Shown here in pieces: positions 36,281 to 45,147 of a DNA stretch of 64,000 bases (the stretch's first letter is position 1; each line of letters opens with the position of its first letter). The position numbers and the translations under genes are program-made. The DNA is taken from the NCBI GenBank assembly GCA_018335755.1, contig JAGXRK010000001.1, forward strand, positions 310,001 to 374,000. The letters are read 5' to 3'. Origin of the DNA: Ignavibacterium sp. GTDB taxonomy: Bacteria > Bacteroidota > Ignavibacteria > Ignavibacteriales > Ignavibacteriaceae. The notes below the pieces were generated by a model that saw only the letters and a program-made list of their open reading frames with translations, searched no databases and was not told the DNA's origin.

Positions 36281-36766
36281 ATGAATACACAATTTGACAA
36301 ACAAACTTTTGAAAACAATTTCAGGGTAACTTACCTGATATTCTTTGCTCTGGCTGCTGGTCAACTGCTGATACTTGTAATATTTCTTTTTTTAATAAAT
36401 GGTGTTGAAATACCAAAAGACAACCCAATTGATAAAATTTTTACATTTATTATTCCACTGGTTGGTTTGACGTCTATGTTCGCATCGAAAATATTATATA
36501 CTCAAAATATTTTGAAGGTACAGCAAACTGATACCATTACTGAGAAATTAATGAAATACCGGTCCTTCAAAATTATTTTCTGGGCAATCCTCGAAGGTGC
36601 TGCATTATTCAGTCTAGTTGCATTTTTTCTAACTGCAAATTACCTTTATGTTGTTGTGTTTATTTTTGTTTTCGGATTCTTTTTGTTTAATAGGCCATCG
36701 AAGGAAGGTTTTGTCATTGATATGCAAATAACCGGTCCTGTTAAGGAAACCATATTAAGAGTGTAA
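36281..36766 (+). CDS. Unknown small membrane protein with four predicted helices
   Basis: I take the ATG at 36281, 8 bases after AAGGA; an in-frame TTG lies at 36275. The 161 residues hold four hydrophobic segments, near 16-40 (YLIFFALAAGQLLILVIFLF), 55-75 (FIIPLVGLTSMFA), 105-125 (IIFWAILEGAALFSLVAFF) and 125-145 (YLYVVVFIFVFGFFLF). It ends on a short cytoplasmic tail. The overall pattern is common in Bacteroidota hypothetical proteins, but I do not recognise a named family. It lies between prfA (divergent) and ispH (same strand, 73 bases downstream). Confidence 0.75.
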   Translation: MNTQFDKQTFENNFRVTYLIFFALAAGQLLILVIFLFLINGVEIPKDNPIDKIFTFIIPLVGLTSMFASKILYTQNILKVQQTDTITEKLMKYRSFKIIFWAILEGAALFSLVAFFLTANYLYVVVFIFVFGFFLFNRPSKEGFVIDMQITGPVKETILRV

Positions 36767-36839
36767 AACATTAGAAACTATTTTGTGGTAACGCTTGTTT
36801 TGAAGAGAGATGTTGTTAAATAATTAAGAAAATCAGAAA

Positions 36840-38063
36840 ATGAAAAAATTTGAAATTCCGCATTTTTATAGAAGCTCCTTCATTACTCGGATTAAGAATT
36901 CGCGTAGAGATCTTGATCCAAGGAAGAAAGATTTTACTCCTACACTTTTAGATTTCGGTCCTGTAAGATTCTATCTCGCCCGTCATTTTGGTTTTTGCTA
37001 TGGCGTTGAGAATGCAATTGAGATAGTATACAAAACGATAGAAGAAAATCCCGGTAAAAGAATTTATCTTTTAAGTGAAATGATCCATAATCCCGGCGTA
37101 AATGCTGATCTTGAAAAACTTGGTATTAAATTTTTAATGGATACCTCAGGTAATCACATAATTGATTGGGAAGAACTCACTAAAGAAGATATTGTTGTTA
37201 TTCCGGCATTCGGTACAACATTAGAAATTGAAAAGAAATTAAATGAACTTGGTATTGATCCATACAAGTATAATACGACTTGCCCTTTTGTTGAGAAAGT
37301 CTGGAACAGAAGCGAGCAGCTTGGAAAACAAGATTATACTGTTGTAATTCATGGTAAACATTATCACGAAGAAACACGGGCTACATTTTCTCATAGCAAA
37401 ACAGCAGCTAAGTCTGTTATTGTAAGAGATATTGAAGAAACTAAAACACTCGCATCATTCATTTTAAATGAAAGACCAAAGGACGAATTCTATAAAGCAT
37501 TCGAAGGAAAATTTTCAGAAGGTTTTGATGTTAAAAAAGATCTTAAAAGAGTCGGAGTTGTAAATCAGACAACAATGCTTGCAACAGAAACACAGGAAAT
37601 AGCCGATCTTCTTAAAGCGGCAATGATAAAAAAATATGGTGTGAAAAATATAAAAGATCATTTTGCAGATACACGTGATACATTATGCTATGCTACAAAC
37701 GATAACCAGGAAGCAACTTATGGTTTGCTTAAGGAAAGCGCCAATCTTGCAATTGTTGTAGGCGGATACAATAGTTCAAATACATCACACATTGTAGAAT
37801 TATGTGAAGAAAAACTGCCAACATATTTCATTTCATCAGAAGATAAAATATTAAGTGAAAAACTTATCAGTCATTTTGATATAAAAAAGCATCAGGAAAT
37901 TGTTACAGAAAATTATCTTCCTTCAAAAAATGTTGTAGATATAATTTTAACCAGCGGTGCAAGCTGTCCGGATGCGGTGGTTGAAGCTGTATTAAGAAAA
38001 ATTCATTCATTCTATCCTGATGCAAAAGAGGTTGATGAAGTTGTAAATAACTATCTGAATTAA
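36840..38063 (+). CDS. ispH: 4-hydroxy-3-methylbut-2-enyl diphosphate reductase
   Basis: Last enzyme of the MEP isoprenoid pathway: reduces HMBPP to IPP and DMAPP with a [4Fe-4S] cluster. Cluster ligands are Cys53 (GFCYGVENAI), Cys148 (NTTCPFVEKVW) and Cys376 (TSGASCPDAVV); QTTMLATETQEI supplies the catalytic T-E region. At 407 residues it is the long form seen in cyanobacteria, plants and some Bacteroidota, with an N-terminal extension of about 40 residues and inserts in the middle, against about 315 in E. coli. Confidence 0.95.
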   Translation: MKKFEIPHFYRSSFITRIKNSRRDLDPRKKDFTPTLLDFGPVRFYLARHFGFCYGVENAIEIVYKTIEENPGKRIYLLSEMIHNPGVNADLEKLGIKFLMDTSGNHIIDWEELTKEDIVVIPAFGTTLEIEKKLNELGIDPYKYNTTCPFVEKVWNRSEQLGKQDYTVVIHGKHYHEETRATFSHSKTAAKSVIVRDIEETKTLASFILNERPKDEFYKAFEGKFSEGFDVKKDLKRVGVVNQTTMLATETQEIADLLKAAMIKKYGVKNIKDHFADTRDTLCYATNDNQEATYGLLKESANLAIVVGGYNSSNTSHIVELCEEKLPTYFISSEDKILSEKLISHFDIKKHQEIVTENYLPSKNVVDIILTSGASCPDAVVEAVLRKIHSFYPDAKEVDEVVNNYLN

Positions 38064-38089
38064 TTCCATTCCAATCCGTTTGATCGGTA

Positions 38090-39040
38090 TTATCTATTTT
38101 CTATTGTTCTGATTTTTTTATATAATGATTGATACTCACTAAACAATCTCTCAAACAATTCCTTCACAATCGGTATATCCTTAATCAATCCGACCCCCTG
38201 ACCGGCTTCCAGTTCGCCTTCTGTTTCATCACCTTCAAAAATGCCGAGACGTTCACGTTTAGTACCGAGCAGTTCCTTTAATTGTTCTTCATTCCAGCCA
38301 TCAAGTTCTGCTTTTACAGCACGTAATGCAAAATCATTTTTCATCATTCTTACCAATCCTATCTTACGAAAAGCAAGAACCGTATCGCCATTCTGCGACT
38401 CAACCACTTTACGTTTATAATTTTCATGAGCTGATGATTCAACAGTTGCAGCAAAACGGGTTCCTATCTGGACACCTTCAGCACCTAAAGCTAATGCGGC
38501 AAGGATTCCTCTTCCATCGGCAATGCCTCCTGCCGCTATTACAGGAATATTAAGTGCATCAACAAGCTGAGGTACTAATGTAAAAGTTGTTAACTGATCA
38601 GCTCCATTATGTCCGCCTGCTTCAACACCTTCTCCAACAACTGCATCACAACCGGATTCCTGAGCTTTTAATCCATACTTAATATTAGGAACAACATGAA
38701 CAAGCTTTACATCATTTTCTTTAAAAAGGGCAGCAAATTTTTTCGGATGACCGGCAGAGGTAAATACGATTTTAACACCTTCATCAATAGTAGTCTTGAC
38801 CAATTGATCTGCATCACCGCGCAGTAGAGGTATATTAACTCCGAATGGTTTATCTGTAGCAGTCTTACATTTTTGAATGTGTTCTCGGAGTAAATCCGGT
38901 TTCATTGAACCAGCTCCAATTAATCCCAGACCCCCGCAATTAGATACTGCAGAGGCAAGTTTCCATCCTGAAACCCAGACCATACCAGCCTGAATGATGG
39001 GATATTTTATGTTGAAAAGCTTTGTGATTCTCGTTTCCAT
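38090..39040 (-). CDS. Nitronate monooxygenase/FabK-like flavoenzyme
   Basis: An FMN-dependent TIM-barrel enzyme of 316 residues. The N-terminus ITKLFNIKYPIIQAGMVWVS, the central VVGEGVEAGGHNG with the catalytic-type His, and VIAAGGIADGRGILAALALG with GVQIGTRFAAT (phosphate binding) match the 2-nitropropane dioxygenase/nitronate monooxygenase family, which also contains the enoyl-ACP reductase FabK. The GxEAGGHxG motif occurs in both. It stands alone, convergent with ispH and divergent from metK. Nitronate detoxification and fatty acid synthesis are both possible; the lack of fab genes nearby gives no help. Confidence 0.85.
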   Translation of the reverse strand: METRITKLFNIKYPIIQAGMVWVSGWKLASAVSNCGGLGLIGAGSMKPDLLREHIQKCKTATDKPFGVNIPLLRGDADQLVKTTIDEGVKIVFTSAGHPKKFAALFKENDVKLVHVVPNIKYGLKAQESGCDAVVGEGVEAGGHNGADQLTTFTLVPQLVDALNIPVIAAGGIADGRGILAALALGAEGVQIGTRFAATVESSAHENYKRKVVESQNGDTVLAFRKIGLVRMMKNDFALRAVKAELDGWNEEQLKELLGTKRERLGIFEGDETEGELEAGQGVGLIKDIPIVKELFERLFSEYQSLYKKIRTIENR

Positions 39041-39184
39041 TTTTACTCAGTTATTAGTTCATTAAGTGTAAAAATAGCTATTTCCATAAACATAATATTT
39101 TTGGTAATAGCGGGCAGATTGGCTAAATTTGTCCTCTGAAAATCAAATTTGAGCTATAAAATTCATATTTAAGGAAATATATTT

Positions 39185-40327
39185 ATGTCGTTTTTATTCA
39201 CTTCTGAATCTGTTTCTGAAGGTCATCCGGATAAAGTATCCGATGCGATTTCCGATGGGATTCTTGATGCAATATTAAAAGATGACCCTAATGCAAGGGT
39301 TGCTTGCGAAACATTTGTAACCACAGGTTTAGTTTTAGTCGGCGGTGAAGTTACAACTAAATCGTATGTGGAAGTTCAGGATGTTGTTCGTGCTACTGTC
39401 AAAAAAATCGGCTATACGAGCGCGGATTATAAATTTGATGCTGAGTCCTGCTCAGTGCTGAATGCAATACATTCACAATCACCTGACATAGCAATGGGAG
39501 TGGATACAGGCGGAGCCGGTGATCAGGGAATAATGTTCGGTTATGCCTGCGATCAAACAGAAGAACTTATGCCTATGCCTATTATGTATGCACATAAACT
39601 GGTTAAGAAACTAGCAGATATTAGAAAAGGCTATAACGGTGTTATGCCTTATCTAAGACCTGATTCTAAATCACAGGTAACGGTTGAATATGATGATAAT
39701 AAAAAGCCCGTTAGAGTTGATACAGTTGTTGTATCTACACAGCACGATGCCGATGCAAGTCAGAAAAAGATTAAAGATGATGTAATTGAGCAGGTAATTA
39801 AGCCAATCATACCAGCAGAATTTTTAGATGATAAAACGAAATACCATGTTAATCCAACTGGCAGGTTTGAAATCGGCGGACCTCATGGCGACAGCGGCTT
39901 AACAGGAAGAAAAATTATTGTTGATACTTACGGTGGTTGGGCTCCGCACGGCGGCGGTGCTTTTTCCGGTAAAGATCCATCAAAGGTTGATCGTTCTGCT
40001 ACATATGCAGCACGACATATTGCAAAGAATGTTGTGGCTTCCGGGTTAGCAACCGAATGTCTTGTACAACTCGCTTATGCAATCGGCGTTGCTGAGCCTG
40101 TTTCTATTTATATTGATACTAAAGGAACGGGTGTAATTCCTGATTTTGAAATATCAAAAATGATCCAGAAGGAAGTTGATCTTACTCCGCGTGGAATAAT
40201 ATCACGGTTAAACTTGAGAAGACCAATTTACCAGAAGACAGCAGCTTACGGTCATTTCGGAAGGAATGAAGAGGAATTCACCTGGGAAAAAACAGATCTT
40301 GTCCCGGTATTCAAAAATTATGCATAA
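39185..40327 (+). CDS. metK: S-adenosylmethionine synthase
   Basis: Makes SAM from methionine and ATP in the cytoplasm. The 380-residue protein opens [20 protein letters not shown], has the methionine-loop [12 protein letters not shown] (GAGDQG motif) and the P-loop [16 protein letters not shown]. Length fits the bacterial family. AAGGAA lies upstream of the ATG at 39185. ahcY follows after 85 bases, so both halves of the methyl cycle are together. I looked for a SAM riboswitch in the 144-base leader and saw none. Confidence 0.97.
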   Translation: MSFLFTSESVSEGHPDKVSDAISDGILDAILKDDPNARVACETFVTTGLVLVGGEVTTKSYVEVQDVVRATVKKIGYTSADYKFDAESCSVLNAIHSQSPDIAMGVDTGGAGDQGIMFGYACDQTEELMPMPIMYAHKLVKKLADIRKGYNGVMPYLRPDSKSQVTVEYDDNKKPVRVDTVVVSTQHDADASQKKIKDDVIEQVIKPIIPAEFLDDKTKYHVNPTGRFEIGGPHGDSGLTGRKIIVDTYGGWAPHGGGAFSGKDPSKVDRSATYAARHIAKNVVASGLATECLVQLAYAIGVAEPVSIYIDTKGTGVIPDFEISKMIQKEVDLTPRGIISRLNLRRPIYQKTAAYGHFGRNEEEFTWEKTDLVPVFKNYA

Positions 40328-40412
40328 AAAATCATTTATATTTAATTGAACTTTATATAGATTGTCCGTTGTTAAGTAATTATAATTCATCAACAAAAAA
40401 GGTTAAAAAATA

Positions 40413-41741
40413 ATGAGCACGGTGTTAGAAAAAAAAATTGATTTATTATTGCCATACAAAGTTAAAGATATTACGTTGGCTGAATGGGGAAGAAAAGAAA
40501 TTGAACTTGCTGAAGCAGAAATGCCCGGTCTTATGGCTCTTCGTGAGGAATATAAGAATTCTAAACCTCTGAAAGGTGCCAGGATTGCAGGCTGCCTTCA
40601 CATGACTATTCAAACAGCTGTCCTGATTGAAACACTTATTGAACTTGGTGCTGAAGTACGCTGGTCATCCTGTAATATCTTTTCAACACAGGATCATGCC
40701 GCCGCTGCTATTGCTGCTGCGGGAATTCCGGTATTTGCCTGGAAGGGAATGAATGAAGAGGAATTCAACTGGTGTATCGAGCAGACATTATTTTTCGGAG
40801 ACGAAAGCAAACCTTTAAATATGATATTAGACGACGGTGGTGATCTGACAAACATGGTTTTTGATAACTATCCTGAACTTGCTGCTGGTATAAAGGGAGT
40901 TTCTGAAGAAACTACAACCGGTGTCCATCGTTTATATGAAAGGATGCAGAAGGGAACTCTCCCGATGCCGGCAATAAATGTGAATGACTCAGTTACAAAA
41001 TCTAAATTTGATAATAAATACGGTTGCCGTGAATCTTTAGTTGATGCAATCCGCAGAGCAACAGATCTTATGTTAGCTGGTAAGGTTGCTGTTGTTGCCG
41101 GATTTGGCGATGTAGGTAAAGGTTCTGCTGAATCATTAAAGAATGCGAACGTCAGAGTTATTGTAACGGAAATTGATCCTATTTGCGCACTTCAGGCTGC
41201 TATGGAAGGTTACGAAGTTAAAAAGATGGTTGATGCAGTTAAAGAAGCTGATATTGTTGTTACTGCTACAGGCAATATGAACGTTGTTAATGAAACGCAC
41301 TTCAAATTGATGAAAGATAAAGTTATTGTCTGTAACATAGGGCATTTTGATACAGAAATTGATATGGCCTGGCTTAATAAAAATTACGGTAATACAAAAA
41401 ACACTATCAAACCACAGGTTGATAAATATACAATTGATGGAAACGATATAATTGTTCTTGCCGAAGGCAGGTTGGTTAATCTTGGATGTGCAACCGGTCA
41501 TCCGTCGTTTGTTATGTCTAACTCATTTACCAATCAGACACTTGCTCAGATAGAACTCTGGAACCATTCTGATAAATATGAAAATAAAGTTTACACCTTG
41601 CCAAAGAATCTTGATGAAATGGTTGCAAGACTTCACCTTGCAAAGATTGGTGTTGAACTGGATGTGCTTACACCGGGGCAGGCTGAATATATCGGTATAC
41701 CGGTTGAAGGTCCCTATAAACCGGATCAGTACAGATATTAA
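40413..41741 (+). CDS. ahcY: Adenosylhomocysteinase
   Basis: Hydrolyses S-adenosylhomocysteine to adenosine and homocysteine, relieving product inhibition of methyltransferases. The 442-residue protein has [17 protein letters not shown], the catalytic region [11 protein letters not shown] and [11 protein letters not shown], the NAD-binding [12 protein letters not shown] (near 231-242) and the C-terminal PDQYRY with the conserved Lys/Tyr. Directly downstream of metK and ended by a strong terminator at 41754-41785. Confidence 0.97.
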   Translation: MSTVLEKKIDLLLPYKVKDITLAEWGRKEIELAEAEMPGLMALREEYKNSKPLKGARIAGCLHMTIQTAVLIETLIELGAEVRWSSCNIFSTQDHAAAAIAAAGIPVFAWKGMNEEEFNWCIEQTLFFGDESKPLNMILDDGGDLTNMVFDNYPELAAGIKGVSEETTTGVHRLYERMQKGTLPMPAINVNDSVTKSKFDNKYGCRESLVDAIRRATDLMLAGKVAVVAGFGDVGKGSAESLKNANVRVIVTEIDPICALQAAMEGYEVKKMVDAVKEADIVVTATGNMNVVNETHFKLMKDKVIVCNIGHFDTEIDMAWLNKNYGNTKNTIKPQVDKYTIDGNDIIVLAEGRLVNLGCATGHPSFVMSNSFTNQTLAQIELWNHSDKYENKVYTLPKNLDEMVARLHLAKIGVELDVLTPGQAEYIGIPVEGPYKPDQYRY

Positions 41742-41753
41742 AAACTAAAAATA

Positions 41754-41785
41754 AAAAGGACTTGAATAATTTCAAGTCCTTTTTA
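41754..41785 (+). terminator. Rho-independent terminator after ahcY
   Basis: AAAAGGACTTGAA (41754-41766) pairs with TTCAAGTCCTTTT (from 41771) over the loop TAAT, ending in a T-run. It closes the metK-ahcY unit. Confidence 0.92.
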
Positions 41786-41811
41786 TTATAAATGTGTATA
41801 ACTAACAAAAT

Positions 41812-42729
41812 CTAATTTAGCAAACCCCTAAGCGCCTCTTCCAGGTTCACAAACTCAAATTCATATCCACTAATTAATAACTTATCCACATTAACACGTT
41901 GACCTGTAACAACTGTTTCTGCTACTTCGCCAACAACAATTCTCAGAACAAATTCCGGTACAGGAAAAAGTGAAGGGCGCTTCAATACTTTGCCAAGTGT
42001 TTTTGCAAATTCTTTCATACGGACTATGTTAGGATTAGCAGCATTTACAGGTCCGTAAATATTTTTATTATCAATTGCATGAATATAAATTTCCACCATG
42101 TCGTCAATATGAATCCATGGAAACCACTGTTTTCCGCTTCCAAGAGAGCCACCGATAAAAAGTTTAAAAGGAAGCAGCATTTGTTTCAGAGCACCATCCT
42201 CGGGACTCAAAACAATACCAGTTCTCACTTGAACATTTCGTATTCCATAATCATCAGCTTTCCGAGATTCATGTTCCCAAACATTGCAAACATCAGCAAG
42301 AAAATCATTTCCTTTTGATGAGTCCTCCGTAAGTTTGGTTTCCCCTCCATCACCGTAGTATCCGACTCCCGAGGCAGAAATAAATACTTCGGGTTTTTCT
42401 TTGCAATCCCCTAATGACTGAACGAGATTCCTAGTACTCAATTCCCTCGATTCAACAATTTTTTTCTTGAAGTTCTCATTCCATCGTCTGCTGAATAAAT
42501 TAATTCCGGCAAGATGAACTATTGCATCTTTTCCATCCAGATGGTTTTTCCATTCATCAGGATTCTTATAATTCCACTTAACAAAGCTTTTTACAAATGG
42601 AATAGTCTTTTTCGCAGAATCGGTGTTTCTTGTAAATACGGTAACCTCGTCACCCCGATCAGTTAAAGCCCGGCTTAGTTTTTTCCCAATTAGTCCTGTG
42701 GCACCGGTTACAATAATTTTTTTTGTCAT
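41812..42729 (-). CDS. TIGR01777-family NAD(P)-dependent epimerase
   Basis: I take the ATG at 42729-42727 (MTKKIIVTGATGLIG), preceded by GGAG; a longer frame to 42825 runs through the rpsT terminator and is rejected. The about 305-residue protein is an atypical short-chain dehydrogenase with TGATGLIGKKL, FISASGVGYYGDGGE (YYGD pattern of the family), and WFPWIHIDDMVEIY. These match the SDR39U1/YfcH group. Substrate unknown. The distance to the rpsT terminator suggests its own promoter or readthrough. Confidence 0.9.
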   Translation of the reverse strand: MTKKIIVTGATGLIGKKLSRALTDRGDEVTVFTRNTDSAKKTIPFVKSFVKWNYKNPDEWKNHLDGKDAIVHLAGINLFSRRWNENFKKKIVESRELSTRNLVQSLGDCKEKPEVFISASGVGYYGDGGETKLTEDSSKGNDFLADVCNVWEHESRKADDYGIRNVQVRTGIVLSPEDGALKQMLLPFKLFIGGSLGSGKQWFPWIHIDDMVEIYIHAIDNKNIYGPVNAANPNIVRMKEFAKTLGKVLKRPSLFPVPEFVLRIVVGEVAETVVTGQRVNVDKLLISGYEFEFVNLEEALRGLLN

Positions 42730-42781
42730 ATAAACTCCACTCAATAAAACTGCAAAGAATAATTCGTCGTTAAATATAAAT

Positions 42782-42813
42782 AAAAAAGGCTCTTGAATAA
42801 TCAAGAGCCTTTT
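42782..42813 (-). terminator. Rho-independent terminator after rpsT
   Basis: AAAAGGCTCTTGA and TCAAGAGCCTTTT (42784-42813) form a perfect 13-bp stem with loop ATAA; the T-run continues on the minus strand to 42782. It lies 23 bases downstream of rpsT. Confidence 0.92.
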
Positions 42814-42835
42814 AAAAACTAACACAAATTAAAAA

Positions 42836-43099
42836 TTATTTTGCAGCACTAACAGTGTTCAAATGCTTGGTCAATTTAGATTTTTTTCTTGCTGCATTAT
42901 TGGCATGAAGTTTACCCTTTGTAACGCTTTTATCAAGTATTGCAACAGCTTCTTTATATAGCTTTTCAACCTCTTCCTTATTGGTAGCTGTAAGAGTCTT
43001 CTTATAATACGTTTTGATTTTAGACTCAGCCATCTTATTAACCTGTCTCTTATTTTCCGATGATCTGATTCTTTTCTTAGCCGATTTATGATGAGCCAT
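42836..43099 (-). CDS. rpsT: 30S ribosomal protein S20
   Basis: The 87-residue basic protein has the S20 layout: MAHHKSAKKRIRSSENKRQV (N-terminal rRNA-binding helix), AVAILDKSVTKGKLHANNAA and RKKSKLTKHLN. S20 is a primary binder of 16S rRNA and needed for 30S assembly. Length is normal (87). Monocistronic, with a strong terminator at 42784-42813. Confidence 0.97.
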   Translation of the reverse strand: MAHHKSAKKRIRSSENKRQVNKMAESKIKTYYKKTLTATNKEEVEKLYKEAVAILDKSVTKGKLHANNAARKKSKLTKHLNTVSAAK

Positions 43100-43238
43100 T
43101 CCTTAAAAACCTTAATTTTGTTAAAAAACGAAAAACAAATATATATATTCACTGATTTGATGTCAAATATTCATTTAGTAATTTATTGCCCCGAAAATAG
43201 AGATAAAATCTGTAAATAATGATTAAAACAAAGGAATT

Positions 43239-43880
43239 ATGCTTAAGGTAAATGAAATATATTTTTCGATACAGGGTGAAAGTTCTAAAGCCGGGCTGCC
43301 CTGTGTCTTCGTGAGATTAACATATTGCAATTTACGGTGTACTTATTGCGATACTGAATATGCTTTTTATGATGGAAAGGAACTCTCTATTAATGAAATA
43401 ATTAGTGAAGTAAAAAAATATGATTGCAAACTGGTTGAAATTACCGGAGGCGAACCCCTAGTACAAATGGAAGAATGTCTCGAATTAATGAATAGATTAA
43501 CAGACGATGGTTTTGAAGTAATGATTGAAACCGGAGGTAGTCTTCCAATAAAAGATATTGACAAGCGTGTAATAATTATTATGGATTTAAAATGCCCATC
43601 AAGCGGGATGGACAAGAAAAATTATTACGAAAATATTGAGTTCCTCAAACTTTCGGATGAAATAAAATTTGTAATAGGTGACAGGGAAGATTATGAATGG
43701 AGCAGGGAACAGATAAAAAAATACTCATTAACTGATAAATGTGAAGTTCTGTTTTCTGTTGTATTTGGAAAACTTGAACCGGTTACTTTGGTTAACTGGA
43801 TAATTGAAGATAAACTTAAGGTCAGATATCAATTGCAGATGCATAAATATATCTGGAATCCTGAAACAAAAGGAGTGTGA
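43239..43880 (+). CDS. queE: 7-carboxy-7-deazaguanine synthase
   Basis: Radical SAM enzyme of the queuosine pathway converting 6-carboxytetrahydropterin to CDG. The 213-residue protein starts EIYFSIQGESSKAGLPCVFV and carries the cluster motif Cys30-x3-Cys34-x2-Cys37 (YCNLRCTYCDTEY), then EITGGEPL. AAAGGAATT precedes the ATG. Its TGA overlaps the queD ATG by one base (TGATG). No preQ1 riboswitch was recognised upstream. The other pathway genes (queC, queF, folE) are not in the window. Confidence 0.95.
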   Translation: MLKVNEIYFSIQGESSKAGLPCVFVRLTYCNLRCTYCDTEYAFYDGKELSINEIISEVKKYDCKLVEITGGEPLVQMEECLELMNRLTDDGFEVMIETGGSLPIKDIDKRVIIIMDLKCPSSGMDKKNYYENIEFLKLSDEIKFVIGDREDYEWSREQIKKYSLTDKCEVLFSVVFGKLEPVTLVNWIIEDKLKVRYQLQMHKYIWNPETKGV

Positions 43881-44296
43881 TGAAAATTGCTAAAGAATTC
43901 CGCTGGGAAATGGGACACCGGCTTCCCGAACATTTTGGTCAATGTAAAAATATTCATGGTCATTCCTATAAAATGCTTGTTGAGTTTGAAGGCGAACTTG
44001 ATAAGAATGAAATGATCATTGATTATTACGATGTTGAAAAAATAATCAATCCCATTATTGAAAAACTTGATCATGCTTTTATGGTTAATAAAGATGACGG
44101 AATAATGTTGGAGTTTTTAGAAAAGATGAATTCAAAAAAGGTTGTTGTGGATTTTCAATCAACTGCTGAGAATATTTGCTTGTATCTTCTCAATGAAGTT
44201 AAAAAAGCATCACTCCCCGAAAATGTCTCTCATATTAAAGTCAGAGTTTATGAAACACCGTTTGACTATGCTGAAGAAACAGCAAAGCTACGCTGA
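43880..44296 (+). CDS. queD: 6-carboxytetrahydropterin synthase
   Basis: Converts dihydroneopterin triphosphate to 6-carboxytetrahydropterin, the substrate of QueE. I take the ATG at 43880, which overlaps the queE stop, with AAGGAG upstream; the GTG at 43877 is less likely. The 138-residue protein has zinc ligands His13, His26 and His28 (MGHRL, CKNIHGHSY), catalytic Cys22 and DHAFMVN. Same family as PTPS. Forms a two-gene pathway unit with queE. Confidence 0.95.
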   Translation: MKIAKEFRWEMGHRLPEHFGQCKNIHGHSYKMLVEFEGELDKNEMIIDYYDVEKIINPIIEKLDHAFMVNKDDGIMLEFLEKMNSKKVVVDFQSTAENICLYLLNEVKKASLPENVSHIKVRVYETPFDYAEETAKLR

Positions 44297-44304
44297 GTAA
44301 GATT

Positions 44305-45144
44305 ATGAGAAAGAGTAAGAGTTGGATTAAGGGAGAGAGCAAGAGTAAAAGTAAAAGTTGGAATAAACCTGAGAGCAGCAGATTTCAAACAAAAGCCAAT
44401 AAACAAAAAATATTTTCACGGTTCAAATTAATTTTAGAGTATGAAGGAACGCGATATTCCGGTTGGCAGAAACAGCAGAATGCGCGCACAATTCAAGGGG
44501 AGTTAATTAAAGCTTGTGAGCAGATTTTTGGAGATGATTTCATTGACCTGCAAGGATCGGGCAGAACTGACAGCGGCGTTCATGCTATTTCTCAGGTTGC
44601 TCATCTCGATATAAATACAATGCTTGCTCCGCACATAATTCAAATGAGAATAAATGATCTTCTGCCTTACGATATAAATATTCTATACATAGAAAAAACT
44701 GATAAGAATTTTCATACAAGACATTCTGCTAAATCAAGGAGCTACTTATACCAAATTTCTAAACGCAGGAATGCTTTTGAAAAAAATCATATCTGGTGGG
44801 TGAAAGACAAACTGGATTTTGAAGCTATGAAAAATGCATCAAAATTATTCATAGGAATGAATGACTTTTCATCATTCAGTGATGATGACCCAGAAGAGAA
44901 ATCCACAAAGGTTGTAATTGATGATATTGATTTAAGCGAAAAAGAAGATTTGATTTTTATCCGGATTACCGGGTCACATTTTATCTGGAAAATGGTAAGA
45001 AGAATTGTTGGAGTGCTGGTTGAAGTCGGAAGGGGGAAAATGTCTGATAAGGATATTTTGTTCTATCTGAATAATAAATCCGGTGAGCCAGCAAAATACA
45101 CCGCACCACCATCGGGATTGTTTTTAGAAACAGTAATTTATTAA
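44305..45144 (+). CDS. truA: tRNA pseudouridine synthase A with repetitive basic N-terminal extension
   Basis: Modifies uridines 38-40 of tRNA anticodon stems. The catalytic Asp89 is in GSGRTDSGVHA; the C-terminal FIWKMVRRIVGVLVEVGRGK is also typical. The usual start of the family corresponds to FKLILEYEGTRYSGW at residue 40. The first 39 residues (MRKSKSWIKGESKSKSKSWN and on) are an extra basic, Ser/Lys-rich tail. They come from an expanded AAGAGTAAGAGT-type simple repeat in the DNA. No other ATG exists between, so the tail is either translated or a rare start codon is used. Follows queD by 8 bases. Confidence 0.93.
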   Translation: MRKSKSWIKGESKSKSKSWNKPESSRFQTKANKQKIFSRFKLILEYEGTRYSGWQKQQNARTIQGELIKACEQIFGDDFIDLQGSGRTDSGVHAISQVAHLDINTMLAPHIIQMRINDLLPYDINILYIEKTDKNFHTRHSAKSRSYLYQISKRRNAFEKNHIWWVKDKLDFEAMKNASKLFIGMNDFSSFSDDDPEEKSTKVVIDDIDLSEKEDLIFIRITGSHFIWKMVRRIVGVLVEVGRGKMSDKDILFYLNNKSGEPAKYTAPPSGLFLETVIY

Positions 45145-45147
45145 TAA

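Noticed and set aside
39041-39184. SAM riboswitch in the metK leader
   Set aside because: The 144-base leader is A/T-rich with no paired helices matching SAM-I, SAM-II or SAM/SAH classes that I could trace.
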